Both the position numbers and the translations under genes were made by a program. DNA of 64,000 nt from the NCBI GenBank assembly GCA_022376515.1, contig WTXI01000001.1, forward strand, positions 1,984,001 through 2,048,000, read 5' to 3'. Shown one piece after another: positions 1-11,799 of the stretch. This stretch comes from Lactifluus volemus. Lineage: Eukaryota > Basidiomycota > Agaricomycetes > Russulales > Russulaceae. The notes beneath the pieces were generated by a model. It ran no database searches and had not been told where the DNA came from. It saw nothing but the letters and a program-made list of their open reading frames with translations. Each line of letters opens with the position of its first letter. Position 1 is the stretch's first letter.

Positions 1-84
1 GCATCACAGAAGAAGAAGTCGGTGAATGAACCATCACGCGATGATGTCGAAGTGTTGGGAACCATCGATGGCGATTGGGATTAA
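1..84 (+). CDS. 3' end of an unidentified protein (partial)
   Basis: The window opens inside a reading frame that runs from base 1 to a TAA at 82-84. It gives about 27 residues, lysine-rich first (SQKKKSVNEPSRDD) and acidic at the end (GTIDGDWD). An acidic hydrophilic tail with no other open frame around it is typical of a genuine C-terminus, but it is too short to assign to a family. Most of the gene lies upstream of the window. Confidence 0.45.
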   Translation, partial: ASQKKKSVNEPSRDDVEVLGTIDGDWD

Positions 85-1606
85 TTACGGCATTTTATGA
101 ATCAAACCAGCTCGGAACGATCCTTATCCTTATGTTCGATAGTATATTCATTGGGGATGACATGGTGTACGCTTAACAATCTGGCAACGTGGACATGTAC
201 TGTAATTGACGTTTGAACTGATGAGTCCGGCTCGGGGGACTCCCGCTCGGCGCATGTTCGGCGTGAGAGCCCCGAGTAAAGGCTTCGATCAAAAGGACAG
301 GTTGCAGTGCCATCGCAGTGCTTCTCGGGGATCGCATTATGTCCGACCTTATGCGCTATCCATTTACGCCTTCAGCCATTTACATATTCCCCGCACCGCG
401 ACACGTCGATGAACTACTGATAGCTTCGTGATTTTTGGGAGACTGTACTTACAATGGGATCGAGAATGTCCAATTGTTCCCTCAGAGTAATAAAGTTAAA
501 CGATCCGAGGTCTATAGCCAATAATCGACTTACCTCCTAGCAACGGCGCCTTCACTTTTCAAAGTATACTGCTATCTCTGATGGTACTAAGACCCGGATC
601 GTTCTCCGAAGGCGTGTGATGCTATCATACATAGGGTTGGGACGTTTGGGTTGCTAGGGTTCCCCAACAAGGCATGCTGGACGCATGAGAGCTGTGCGAT
701 CAGGGCGACATGCGGTGCTTGACGATACGTGACCACATTTCATTTCAGTCTAGGAGGCACGCGACATGCGAGGTCAAAAGTGGTCATTGCCTGCACGCCG
801 TAGAGGGCTCTCCTGAGAGACCTTCGACGTGGGTTGCCTAGCCGTACCAAGGGGGTCGCTGGCTTGTTCGGTGCTGTCGTCCGTGCGGTCAGACAATACC
901 CGACATTCGAAACCCTAGCTCGCCGCCCCTGATTCGTGCGGTTTCGAACTGACAATAAGTTATGTTAGCTAGTGCGATCTAACCTACAAGCTAAGTGATA
1001 TCCAAAAACGGGACGAAAGGACAGAGAGGGGACACTCCTGACCCTTGCCATGGAAACGACGACGCCGTCTCTCCTGAGAGGTGTGGTACACCAAGGAGCG
1101 ACCCTGGGTTTCTTAGATGTCTGAAGAAACAATCCGCGTGGTTCAAAGCATTGGGCACCATTCATTGCAAGAATTCACTATTACGAAACGCATACCCTAC
1201 ATCCGGGCGCGGGGTACAGATGCTGCCATGAGGATGGGAGATAGAGACGATGTAAGCCTAAGTTATGTGATTGCTGTGACATGTGGGCACCAAAGTATAC
1301 ACGCATGATGCATGATGATTGAGGCGGTCATGCCGCAGCTGTGCAGGATGTAATGCTGCGGGAAAACACCAGACGGTCGCGAGTTATCCGCGAGTGTGCC
1401 TTGTTTGGCGGGGCCGCAAACGCGTTTCCGATTTGTTGATTTGTTTGAATTAGGAGAAATTGACATCACGTGGTTTAACGCGACAGATTTTCAACCAAAG
1501 ATTTTAGGCCCCAAACTCGTGACGTCTTGGTTGACCCTTTTTCATTTAATCCCCTCACTCATCGCTTCGCCTCCTTCCTCGATCCCCTCTCAAAATTTCT
1601 CCTCTC
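85..1606. other. Non-coding stretch, no gene recognised
   Basis: Only short overlapping frames occur here and none resembles a known protein. The last 100 bases (about 1540-1606) are CT-rich and lie directly before the sirtuin start codon, as is common in basidiomycete core promoters. No tRNA-like fold was recognised. Confidence 0.5.
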
Positions 1607-3308
1607 ATGATTCCGACTTTGGATCTCGCCGCTTCTTCTTCAGATCCTCATGCCCGCCGTACCTTGTCTTCTCTTTCCCTCTCAGTGGCCAAAAGCAAGC
1701 GCATCGTCGTTGTCACCGGTGCTGGCATCTCTTGCTCGTGCGGCATTCCCGTGCGTAAACCCTCTCACATGCACTCGTGTCCGTCCTCACAATCACTTAC
1801 CCGTGCACGCAGGATTTCCGTTCATCTGACGGACTCTATGCTCTCGTGAAGAAGCAATATCCAGACACGATTTTAAAGGGGCGAGACTTGTTTGACGCCT
1901 CCCTCTTTCGTGACCCCACGTCAACTTCCATATTTTACTCGTTCATCTCGCAACTGAAGCAGTCAATTGATTCGGCTTCCCCGTCGCGCACGCATCATTT
2001 CATTCGCACGCTTGATGAGAAGAAGAAACTTCTTCGCTCCTACACTCAGAACATCGACGGCCTTGAAGAAAAAGCCGGTCTCACTAGCAGTTCTAGCCAG
2101 GACGTTAAACTCAATGGCAAGGGCAAGGGCAAACTCAACGTGAAGGACGTACGGAGCGTCCAGCTACATGGCGACATTCATCGTGTACGATGTACCCTCT
2201 GCTCTGCTGACCTTCCCTGCAAAGAAGAGTACCTCCAACTTTTCACCGACGGGCTGGCGCCCGACTGTCCGGAGTGCACTTTACGTTGTAAGTTTGTCCT
2301 TATCGCTCACATTATTTACCACGTGGTGATGTCCCATTAGCAGAAGCCCGTCTCGCACGCTCGGCACGACCCCTGAAGATTGGCACATTGCGCCCTGCTA
2401 TTGTGCTTTATGATGAGGCGCATCCTTTAGGGGACGACATTGGCACCATTCAGGCCTTTGACGTGTCTCGGAAACCGGACATGCTAATCATTATGGGCAC
2501 TTCGCTCAAAGTTCATGGTCTACGGAAGCTCGTAAAGGAGTTTGCAAAGGCCGTTCACGCTTCTGCACCACCAGATCCTCTCTCCACGAAAGCTCATGCA
2601 AAAAATTGGGTCGGTAAGGTGGTTTTTGTCAATAAGACGCCGCCGGGGAGCGAGTGGAATGGCATCATCGATTATCACGTTGAGGGGGAGACAGATGCAT
2701 GGGCACACAAAGTGGAGGAGGAGTGGCGAAAGTTACGACCATCTGACTGGGAAGTCCAACAAACGTTAGACGATGCCGATAGTGGTGCATTCAAAGCTAT
2801 GAAGGAGGCCGTTGGGAAAGGAATTTGGAAGTACCTATCCACTCACTCTTTCTTCCCGAGTGAACGTTAACCGTCGGGTAATACAGGTGGCAAGAAGCGT
2901 ACGGCATCTGGAACGGAGAACATCCCCCCAACCCTGGTTTCCGACCTATTCACTGCACTACCCAAAGCTCCCTCTTCCCCGTCGAAGCGACCCCCGTCGA
3001 CGTCGCACTACACGGCTGGCGACTGCAACCCGTCGAAGAAACGGGATCTTGGAACTTCTAAGTGTTCGACTATGAAGATTCTTCCGGATGAACGTGGCCT
3101 CCTCTTCGCCGACGCAACCAACAGCTGCGCCAAGGACGTGGAGAATTTGATGGATGAAAGCGATGTCTTTGTTGCGAAGCTCAAGGCCACAGGTGCAGAT
3201 AGAGCCAAGAGTGGTCCAACGAAGCCACGACTAAAGATGGAAGTTGTGATCCCTGTGAAGATGGGGAGTACAACGCAATGTGAGCTTGAGTCGGACGTTT
3301 TCAGTTGA
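1607..3308 (+). CDS. NAD-dependent protein deacetylase, Hst3/Hst4-type sirtuin
   Basis: Sir2-family NAD-dependent histone deacetylase. Fungal Hst3/Hst4 proteins remove H3K56 acetylation in the nucleus. The start is ATG 1607. Intron 1 (1751-1812, 62 nt) splits the NAD-binding motif, which reads GAGISCSCGIPDFRSSDGLY across the junction. TQNIDG and the catalytic His in QLHGDIH follow. Zinc cysteines appear as CTLC and CPEC. Intron 2 (2288-2340, 53 nt) precedes LRPAIVLYDE and the MGTSLKVHG motif. After the catalytic core, frame 2388 reaches a TAA at 2868-2870. The same frame then continues with a Lys/Ser/Pro-rich tail (GKKRTASGTENIPP onwards) to a stop at 3308, matching the basic tails of basidiomycete Hst3-like proteins. 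The TAA is either spliced out in a very short intron or is a true truncation. The Sir2 identity is firm; the Hst3/4 subtype is likely. Confidence 0.88.
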
Positions 3309-3491
3309 ACTTTTCGGGACAGTGCTGTACATCTAATTTATTGCTGTAACGTATTTCGCGCGCGCAATGGGACTGTCCACCAGCATGGAATATGATATTG
3401 CCGGGAGAAGAGGGAAACATACAACAAAAGGGAATCGTGAGTATAAATAAAGAGATGGTAGGGGCTAGAAAAGATAGCAGAGCGGGAAGGC

Positions 3492-4107
3492 TCAGTCACA
3501 AATAAGCTCCGAGACACTCCAATCCTCAAAACTGCCATCGGGAAGATAACGTCGGATGACAAGTGGAATTTTGCGCTGGGAAAGTTCCTTGATGGCGATT
3601 TGAAGCGCATCTGTTTCGCCATCGAGTGGAACAAGGATGGGGGCGTTCATGCTGTGTCGCGGGTCAGCACTCCCCAACAATGTAGCGAAGGGGTATGATA
3701 CACACCTGATTTGAAGAGCTCTCGTGCCCAATATGCGCGCGCGCTCGTATTTTGTCAAGTAAGGGGTGGTGACCCTAACTTTGTTGGGCTGTCGTTCACC
3801 GCTCAGGCCCGTCTGAGGTGCGATCTGCTGTTCCTGCGAAGCGCTGCCATTGACCATGTCGTGGTCGTGCTCTGCACCATTGAGACCTTCGACCCCATTC
3901 GTCTGACTCTCGTCACCTTGGGCGTCTTCCCCGCCGTCATGTGGGTCTGCGAGCAGGTCGTAGGTTTCATCCTAGAGCGAAGGAGAGAAGATATAGAGGG
4001 AAATGAAGAATTTTAATCGAGCAACGCACGTAGGCTTCGTCGAAGGTAGGGCCACCATAGTCATAGTCATCGCCGGGAGGGCCACCGTCATAGCCGTCAT
4101 CGGACAT
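3492..4107 (-). CDS. RPB6: RNA polymerases I, II and III common subunit RPB6 (ABC23)
   Basis: Small shared subunit of the three nuclear RNA polymerases. It sits at the clamp base and helps assembly. The N-terminus from ATG 4107 is acidic and Gly/Asp/Tyr-rich ([19 protein letters not shown]), as in all eukaryotic RPB6. The conserved core [20 protein letters not shown] is followed after an intron by [20 protein letters not shown] and the C-terminal [14 protein letters not shown]. Introns lie at 3972-4029 (58 nt) and 3652-3705 (54 nt), both with clean GT..AG ends in the minus sense, so the exons are 4030-4107, 3706-3971 and 3492-3651. The length is close to the family's usual size. It converges on the sirtuin gene with less than 200 bases between stop codons. 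Confidence 0.96.
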
Positions 4108-4609
4108 GGCTAGCTTGAAAAGACAAGCTGAGACTGAGGCTGGCGAAAGATGTATCGGGAAATGCCCTCACCCATGGGATGGAGTCATTCGCGGAGCTTG
4201 AATTAAATGGGGTAAAGTTGATACCGAAAAGAGATTAAACGAGCTTCTCTAAACGCGTTTACGCATACCAATCCCTCATCTAGTCACCTTCTTTGATCGT
4301 TCTAAGAGTCCCCAAATTCTTCGTTTCCATGGGCGGATTCTTTTAATCGTGAAATCACTCGAGTCTTGACAAAACTATTGACGTGCATGGACATGGCTTG
4401 TCTGATGTCTCCCTATGGCGAAGATCCTATTGTCATGGATTTATTTTATGCTCTCTGACCATGGTGCGACGACCGAATAAGGTCGGATGAGAACAGTTAA
4501 ATTTCCGAGCGGGGATCCGAGTGGAACTGTGTCAAGTCAGGCCAGGTCTTCAGATGGGCTGACATGTTGGTATTCAATATTCTTAACTCAGACAACTTTT
4601 ACTCTTCTA

Positions 4610-4645
<36 letters not shown>

Positions 4646-4659
4646 ATCCTTTCCTCTTC
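4108..4659. other. Shared upstream region of RPB6 and the RRM gene
   Basis: Divergent intergenic region between the RPB6 start (4107, minus) and the RRM-protein start (4660, plus). It holds no recognisable gene. Near its right end is a perfect CT dinucleotide tract that should fall in the 5' UTR or core promoter of the RRM gene. Confidence 0.6.
4612..4643 (+). repeat. (CT)16 microsatellite
   Basis: Sixteen uninterrupted CT units end 16 bases before the ATG of the RRM gene. CT-rich tracts are frequent just upstream of fungal start codons. The perfect repeat makes this a likely length-polymorphic site. Confidence 0.95.
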
Positions 4660-7600
4660 ATGTCTCTCATCGAAAGCGCTCCCCTTCGAGAGTGGGGAAC
4701 TCGCTATGACTCTCTGTCTACTTCTCCCTCTCCCTCCACTACCTCTTCCTTGTCTAGGAACCCCCCAACTACTATTTGTACGTCAACATCTACGGCCAAC
4801 TCTTCTCTTGTCGTCACTGTACCGGTCCCACCTGCCAAGTTTCATGCTCAAGGTGACAACGTATCTCATGAAGCCAGCGTCTTTGTCGGCAGGTATCCGC
4901 ACCCTTCCATTCTTACCTTCGTTCATGCTTTGATTATTCCTTTTTCAGTCTCCCCACAAATGTTGACCACGCAGAGTTGAGCGCTCGTCTCAAAGACCAT
5001 CTCTCTGCCTTCGTGGAGGTCAACATCGTTAGGGTCATCCGTGATAGCCGTGGTGGCGTCTGTGCCTTTGTTCAGTGTAATGTAAAAAAAAAAAATTCTT
5101 TCAGTTCTCTCGTTGTCCTGATCTTGGTATCTAGAACCCAGCGTCCGCTTCTAAACTAATACAAACAGTTCATTCGCTGCCTCCTCAGAGCTTTATGGGC
5201 CGTTATCTGCGCTTCGAACCTGCTCGCTCTCAGAGGACGCTATGGGTCTCTTATAGGTGCCGTTTCGCTTTAGTTTTCCAAGTATTTATCTCTGAGACAG
5301 TGATAGAAAACCGATAGAGGTTATCCATGATCAGTCCGCCTCGTCTTCCGATTTCAAAGGACGCGTGATTGAGTTTGATCTACCAAAAGCGATGAGGATT
5401 TATCGCACTCCTGGGTCAAAGTAGTTCTATGCACGAGCACGTGTTATGTCTCTGACTATATGCGCCTTCAGACGGATTAATGTCCTCTATAATGCCCAGG
5501 CGCTTCAGTTCGATGACAATGTCGCAGCGCCCCTCTCACACCCGCAACAGGAACAGGACTCCAAGGCTGGTGCCCTTTCCGGCGTCGGCTTGGTCCTCTC
5601 ACCACTGCAATTCGACTCTCAGGCAACACCCCCGTCGTTTCACTTTGAGAATCCTGACTAACGGGCAATCTGGCAGACCTTACGTCAAATCGCCTCTTCT
5701 TTTGGTGTTGTCGAGTCATTTGATCTCCGCCAGCCAGAGCCTGCAGAAGATAGCGAAGGTTAGCTGCAAGCCCTTCGATATCACGCACTACTCTAACTTT
5801 GGCCACCGCAGAATGCCTAACATTTCCGTATCCACATAATGCGAATCGATCTGCAGGCATGGATGCAGGATGTTGGGAGATAAAGTGGGAGAATCGCAAC
5901 GATTGCCTCAGCGCTCTGACGGCAAGTGGCACATAAACACTTCATGATCCCTGCTGATGAATTTTGTCTAGACTCTCCGTAACGTCCCGCATCTCACTGT
6001 CACTTGGCCGAATCAGCAGCATGCGCTGATACGAAGACGGGGTGGCCCTAACCGTGGTCATCACCTGAAGGCCCATTTGATGTTTAAACGACAGTCAAAT
6101 CCACAACAGACCCAACCAAGAAGTAGCGGCAACAGCCCCATGACAAGCTGCATAGTACCTCTCTGAGTTCACCTCGCTCTTGGGACGATGAAGTCAACAC
6201 CGCTGCGGCCACCGTTGGTTCTCAGTCCTCGTTTGGGCGCCTCTCGGCTCCAGATGATGGTGATCCTCTCATCACTAGTACTGATGACTGGACCGTGGTA
6301 GAGGCTGGAAGCCGTTCAAATCTTCAGGATTCGTTGTCAACCATCCCTGACACAGCGACCCTCGAGCAATTCCAAGTCGCTCAGGCTCCTCCGAGTGATG
6401 ACCTACCCGAGGCGAAGGTCAAACAACTGAAACGAGGTGGTGAGGTACACCATGTTGATGGAGCCCCCTCTTCTCAGTCGTCCAACCCTGTTGAGTGGTC
6501 GGAACTCGTCGCTGATAACCCAGCCCAGTTAAGAGGAGGGTCGACCTTATCTCCTGTGTGAGTCATCCTATCGCAGCTTTACGCGGCTTAGGGTTGACCC
6601 AACATGTACTCCTAGATCCCTCTGTACGCCTCTGCACATGATGGAGACACACACTCCCCAGCCCCGATCACGGCGCTGAGCCCACCTTTAGTTGAGAATC
6701 TTGCTTCTCCTTTCAATCCAAGGAGTCCCGGGCCCACGTATCCCCAAGTCGGTAATGACTTCAACTTCTATGATACTTTCGCCATACCACTTGCCCCTCA
6801 TTGGCCAGAAGCGCAGCCACGGAGGCCTGTTGGTCCATGCGACGAGAACGTGGATATCAATGCGCGCAACGTCTTCGATCCAACGACAATCTTCGTGGGG
6901 GGTCTGGAAATTCATGGACGCTGTGTCTGGGATGAAGATAGACTCATAAAGGTATTTGGACAGTACGGAGAGATCACTGAAGTGAAACTTGTCAGACCCG
7001 GTGAGCAATCCATTGATGGTGGCTTCTGTTGGCTTATATTAGGTGTTTCCAGCTCATAGAAAGTCGGCCTTCGCTTTCGTGACGTACAAAAACAAAGAAT
7101 CGTCCTCCAGAGCTGTTTTAGGGGAGGTTGTATCAGCCTTCTGGTTTCGTAGGAGCCTGCCTGACCTTTTTTAAATAGCACAGCCGCATTTATGACGGTC
7201 GACACATCCGCGTTCAGCTTCGTGACAATGCAGTACAGAAAATACACGGCTCCAAACCTAATTTCAGGACAAGCGAGGGACGACTACTCGGCCCGCGACA
7301 TCAGATCAGTTCGAAGATCAACGGGTCTCTAGTTGATAGTATTCTCCACGTCCCGAGCGGTGATAGATCAACTATCCCAGCTCTTTGTGAAGGACCTGTT
7401 TTCCTTCATTCCCCGATTGGCGTAGCTTCTGGTCACTCAGATACGCGGGGACAAGTACTAGAAAATGCTTGCATGCCGTCAATTCCTTCTCAGGCGTCAT
7501 CGGCGATGGTTGCTAGTGTGCCCCCCATGACCTACCCTCCGCCACCCACTGCGTACTATGCTCCCGCGCCATGGTTTATGCACCCTTATCCATATCTGCC

Positions 7601-8576
7601 CCCTCCGCCGCACCTCGTCCCCAGCTATCCACAAATGCCTTTGGCGTCCTCTGTAGTTGGCGCGAACGAGGCAGGTCGTCCTGTACCGCCACCGCCCAAC
7701 ACCATGTATCAGGTCTGGACTTCATATCCTAGATCGCCTCTGCGTATCACTAACTTTTTTTAGCCAATTCCCCATTACTCCGTATACCCCTTACCACTAC
7801 CCCCAATTCCCCCAACTAGACAGCAGCATGTTGGGTTGGCGGGCGTGACGGAGCGCCGAGCACCTCTCCAACCTACAGGCTTCATCGAAAGTGAGCAAGG
7901 TCTCGTCCCGGTTTATGCTCCTGAGGCCCTTGGCGAGTATATGGCGAGCACGGCGCCGCCTCAAAACCCAGCTGAACCCGAAGGAAGCCACTCCGAATTG
8001 AATCCGCCGAAGTTAGTCCCTGAAAACAGGCCATCGCAACCCGCGACTATGTATGCTATCTACCCCCCACCACAGTATCACCCACCATTTGCCAGGGATG
8101 GCGGTACTGTAACCATGACCGGGCAAGGCCAATTCTTGAATACTCCCAATGCGGTGCCAGGTGGAACGGTTTTCGATTGGTATCACGACACCACCCACGC
8201 CGAACTTCACGTAGCGGGTACTCGAATTGCTGCCGCTCCCACGGTACAATTGGCCGGGGTTCACGAAGGTATTCCTTTCATGGGACCGCCCCCACGATGT
8301 CAAAGTCTATACAGTGAGCGTGGATTTGGCTTTCCAAAACGTCGTGGCCATGGTGACCGTTCCGTGTACGCAAGGAACGGTAGGGGGAACAACCACCCTG
8401 GCACGCATATGACACGCAGAAGAGGGTATTGCAAACATACTGGAGGAGCTGCCTCCATGAGTGCCGTCACGGACCAAGCGGAAGAACAGGGTGATACCGT
8501 CAGTGCCGATCCTGTTGTCAGGGCGAGCACGTCCTCGCCCGCCGTGTTTGATCTAACGCCCACGTCTCCTATCTAA
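4660..8576 (+). CDS. Multi-RRM RNA-binding protein with proline-rich C-terminus
   Basis: Probable mRNA-binding regulator of unknown target. The first RRM starts at ASVFVGSLPTNVDHAEL, assembled over an intron, and ends at GGVCAFVQ (intron 5077-5141). A middle RRM-like segment contains TLRQIASSFGVVESFDL. A clear later RRM begins NVFDPTTIFVGGLEI, runs through GQYGEITEVKLVRP (intron 7001-7052) and AFAFVTYKNKE, and ends IYDGRHIRVQLRD. Low-complexity linkers rich in Ser, Pro and Gln separate them. The C-terminal part is Pro/Tyr-rich (YPPPPTAYYAPAP) and ends with an Arg/Gly patch before TAA 8574-8576. One intron (about 5922-5970) appears to be GC-AG. Near 6160-6170 the frame shifts by one base without an obvious intron. 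The domain order resembles fungal Cip1/Cip2- or Pin4-like proteins, but I cannot assign an orthologue. Confidence 0.8.
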
Positions 8577-9702
8577 AGGATAGTTATGAGCCGCGAAGCA
8601 GCTTCGTGTGGTCTGTTTGTCACGGCCAGTCCCCTCTTTTTCTTCCTACTTTCTGAGTAACACCATTTCTTTGACCCTTCTACCTTACCTAAATCAAAGT
8701 TTGCAATTTCACATGATTTTCCATACACTATTCATCTACCCTTCCCATCAAAACATCACTCGCGTACTGGCTTGTCTGAATCTTCTATCATTTCAGAGAA
8801 AGACTTTCTGTAGAGACATGCTCCGAATATTCTCGCATTGGAAGTTGGACCCAGTCTAGTAACGAACTATTTGTAAACAAATACATACATGTTTTCTCTC
8901 GTAGACCAGCTCGGCGTTCCGCCTCTGACTCGGGAATCTGCAGAGGGACGCAGGAGAATACCTACCATTCCAGATTCGTACTAGTAGGGCGTAGTAAGAA
9001 GAGCAAGAGTTAACGCTTGCACTCAGCAGGGTACCGGTTACCACCGGATATGTTGCACTTTCTGAAACGAGAGAAAGGGATAGGTCATGGTCGTAAGCTG
9101 AGATAAAACTAGGCGTAAGGTGAAGCAAACAGTTCGAGGTGAGATTATTATTGATACAGGGAGGGTCGCCATAAAGAGGGAGCGAGACATACTAAAGGTT
9201 GTAACGACATACGATCAAAGGCATACAGTATGGGCACCGTCCCCCAACACAACATCCGAGTCTGCACATCCAGTGCCATATATAACTGATACGGGAAGGC
9301 TAGTTTCGCCACTTAGGGTTGCAGTGATCAGTGGCCTTACGTCATAGGTAACTCCAATACAAAGACGAAGCAGACGCGACACGGGGCAGTACAATAAATC
9401 ACAGAGCCCGAGGCGTGAAATTGGTGAAGGGAAGAGCCTGAGCGTGGCTGAGGTGACGTCGCGGGGCAGGAAACTTGGTCACGGTGGCGGGCCGAGACAC
9501 CAGGTTCTGTTGATGCGAAGCCAAAGGGTTGAGGGTGGCCATCGAGGGGCAAGGTCGGCACCGCACGAGTGAACGAAGACAAGGACACGACGTCTAGAAA
9601 GGAAAAAATAGGGGGGGGGGGAACCTAATAAGAAAATGCAAGCAAGAGCCAGAATGAGGACGCAGTACTACCGTGATATCCATTGACATTGATGACTGCC
9701 TG
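8577..9702. other. Gene-free stretch downstream of the RRM gene
   Basis: No coding frame of credible composition is present. The region includes a poly-G run near 9610-9620 and a short segment that recurs at 26.6 kb (listed separately). It marks the start of the repeat-rich accessory block. Confidence 0.5.
9530..9665 (+). repeat. Dispersed repeat, copy 1 (second copy near 26580-26745)
   Basis: This segment aligns by eye with bases just upstream of the DUF6535 gene. Shared strings include CGAGGGGCAAGGTCGGCACC here against CAAGGGGCAAGATCGGCACA there, then GAACGAAGA, GTCTAGAAAGGAAAA/GTCTTGAAAGAAAAG and AGCCAGAATGAG/GGCCAGAAGTGAG. Orientation is the same in both places. No coding capacity was recognised. 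Confidence 0.7.
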
Positions 9703-11752
9703 AGTGTAAGTAGTAGTGAGATATGGACAGTTCTATGATGACCCACGGTAGACATACCGTTTCCACGTATTAGGTCCGTTCCTGCATCACTCCGAGTCAC
9801 ATACATTTCATCAATCCTCCTCGTCGTAGAGAAACAGTGAAGGATCCAGCAAGTTCAGCCTCACATGGTGACCTTCTACTCGTCGTTCTTCGACAAAATC
9901 AGTAAATGCATCCGAAGCATCATTTCCTCCAGAATACCCAACCTCCTCCAGATTAGGAAGAAGCTCCAGCGGCGATTCTCCGTCCTCAGATTGTAGAGAA
10001 CGAGAAATTTCTGTGACGAGATTGTGGTGCACGTGAAGTGTCTTCACATTGCTGAATGGTCTGAGAAGATCGCGCCACTGTGTTCGGTCGACCTCATCGT
10101 GCCATTCTGAGGGGTGAATGTGCTGACTGAGCGTGAGAACCTCCACGACAGAGAGCGCAGGTGCAAGTGTATCAAAGATTTGTACTGCAAGTGCTACCTG
10201 CTGATCGAGGTGTTCGGACCAGATCCGCCAGAGTAGTGGGAGCTCGACACACCTCAGCCAAGGATTTGCCCGTAGATCAAGATAAATGTCATCGAACCAG
10301 AGTTTGACAGAGCTAAATCTGAGCTTCTGGGATGATTGCATGAACTGCAAGAGGTGTGGAACAGTAAAGAAGAGCGGCTGGTTAAAAGAATAGATATGAA
10401 AGATGCTGAGGAAAGGGGCGCTGATCCGAGAAATAAGACGCTCCAAGTATGTGGCCGTACCATCGAACACAAACAGGCAAAGTTTAGCAAGTGTGATGTT
10501 CGGGGTCTGGAACAACTGTCCCTCACTAGCAGACTCAACACTGGGGGTTGGGAGATGGGGATGAAATTCAAGGTCGAGAATCTCGAGCTGAGGCATAAAT
10601 GAAAGCCAGGTAAGTAAATGATTTGGTGGGAAATTAGATTCCTGAATTTTTTCAAGAACGAGAGTGGCAAGACCCGTGGCAGTTGTCAGCAACTTGAAGG
10701 GAGGTTCAATTGGAAGCAAAACCTCAGCCCACAATATGAAGCAGCGTAGATTGGGTGCTTTGAATGTTATAGGCATAGAAAATACCTCTCCGGTCCGTCC
10801 GAGTTTCGGATAATCGATTTGTATCGTTTCCAGAATCGGGAATTCTTTGTCCATAACCATGATGAACTTTTTCAGATCTGTACTTGGTATGGAAAGGGTA
10901 ATCTGCGCACGCGATCACGGTGCGAGAGGGCAAGCAGTATGCCCGATTCATCTTCTGCACTTATCTCCTCGCGTTCGGTGCGGTGATAACAGATAGTGAG
11001 AGGCAGTGGTGGTGAATATTCGAGCATATCCGCTACATGTATACCATCAGTACAGAGGAGATTAAGGTCCAGCCAGGATGGTGATGCAAGAATAAGCATT
11101 CGCCACAGTCGACAAACATGTGCCAAGTTGTACCACCAGCGTTGGCGGAACTGATTAAACCACCGCACGCCCTCCTCATCGTCATACTCTTCCGGGTAGG
11201 CCAGTCGATAGACATGAAATATATTAAGAAGCATGTCGTCATTAAGGATATGGATAGGTGAGTGTGGCCTATTTCTATTAAACCCTATTGACTCAATAGC
11301 AATGGAAGTTGGTAGTAAGTTAAAAGGGACATAACTTGGAAGGTTTGGAACTCACCACTTGGTTCACATTGGCCGAGCCTTCTAATCAAGGGAGGGAAAT
11401 TTCTGGTAGAAAACCAGCCAAGCATTTTCAGGGAGTTGGATAATGACATGGTTGTGATTCAGAAGATCCATGCGTGCTTTATCCAGAATTGGACGCCGGC
11501 ATCTCGCCCCGTTGTCTCAGCACTGGTCGCGACGACCCCTTTTCACAGTGAGGGGCTCGGGAGGCATTTGCTTCATTCGTCGATGAACGACGGGTAGCTG
11601 GCAGTGGCCATTCTGTAGACTTGACCATAGCTGTTGTTCAGAATTTTGATGGACGTGGATGTGAATGAACTAGGGAAAGTAAGGAGCACCATAGCGAGTG
11701 GTCATCATGATATTGGCCATGATGTTTGCCAGGTGTGTCTTCTTTCTTTTCT
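9703..11752. repeat. Direct repeat of about 2 kb, copy 1 (F-box-like gene unit)
   Basis: From GAGTGTAAGTAGTAG near 9705 to TCTTCTTTCTTTTCTGTTCC near 11752 this segment is nearly identical to 14445-16517. The duplicated unit carries an F-box-like gene, its single intron and about 330 bases upstream of the start codon. Similarity stops sharply at both ends, and the copies are in the same orientation about 4.75 kb apart. No terminal inverted repeats or target-site duplication were seen. Confidence 0.9.
9811..11425 (-). pseudogene. F-box-like / leucine-rich protein, copy 1, frame broken
   Basis: Near-identical to the intact copy at 14552-16166. The start is ATG 11425 (MLGWFSTRNFPPLIRRLGQ), with an intron at 11285-11355 (71 nt) before FNRNRPHSPIHILNDDMLLN. 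The F-box-like helices LAHVCRLWRMLILASPSWLD follow. Just after LLALSHRDRV one base present in copy 2 is absent (ATCTGCGCAC here, ATCTGACGCAC there, at 10905/10906). This shifts the frame and splits the coding region into 10872-11425 and 9811-10860. In-frame length differences of 6 and 15 bases also separate the copies. F-box proteins recruit substrates to SCF ubiquitin ligases, but the partner here is unknown. The break could be real decay or an assembly indel. Confidence 0.8.
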
Positions 11753-11799
11753 GTTCCAATTTATCAAGTTCGCCGATTTGTGTGTGCTCTACTCTATGC

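Noticed and set aside
1030..1110. Possible tRNA-like fold around CTCTCCTGAGAGGTGTGG
   Set aside because: No T-loop GTTCGA sequence at the right spacing and no seven-base acceptor stem could be formed.
2831..2886. 56-nt intron in the sirtuin gene
   Set aside because: Splice sites look normal, but the downstream frame would lose the conserved Lys/Ser-rich tail. Left open as an alternative, not used in the gene call.
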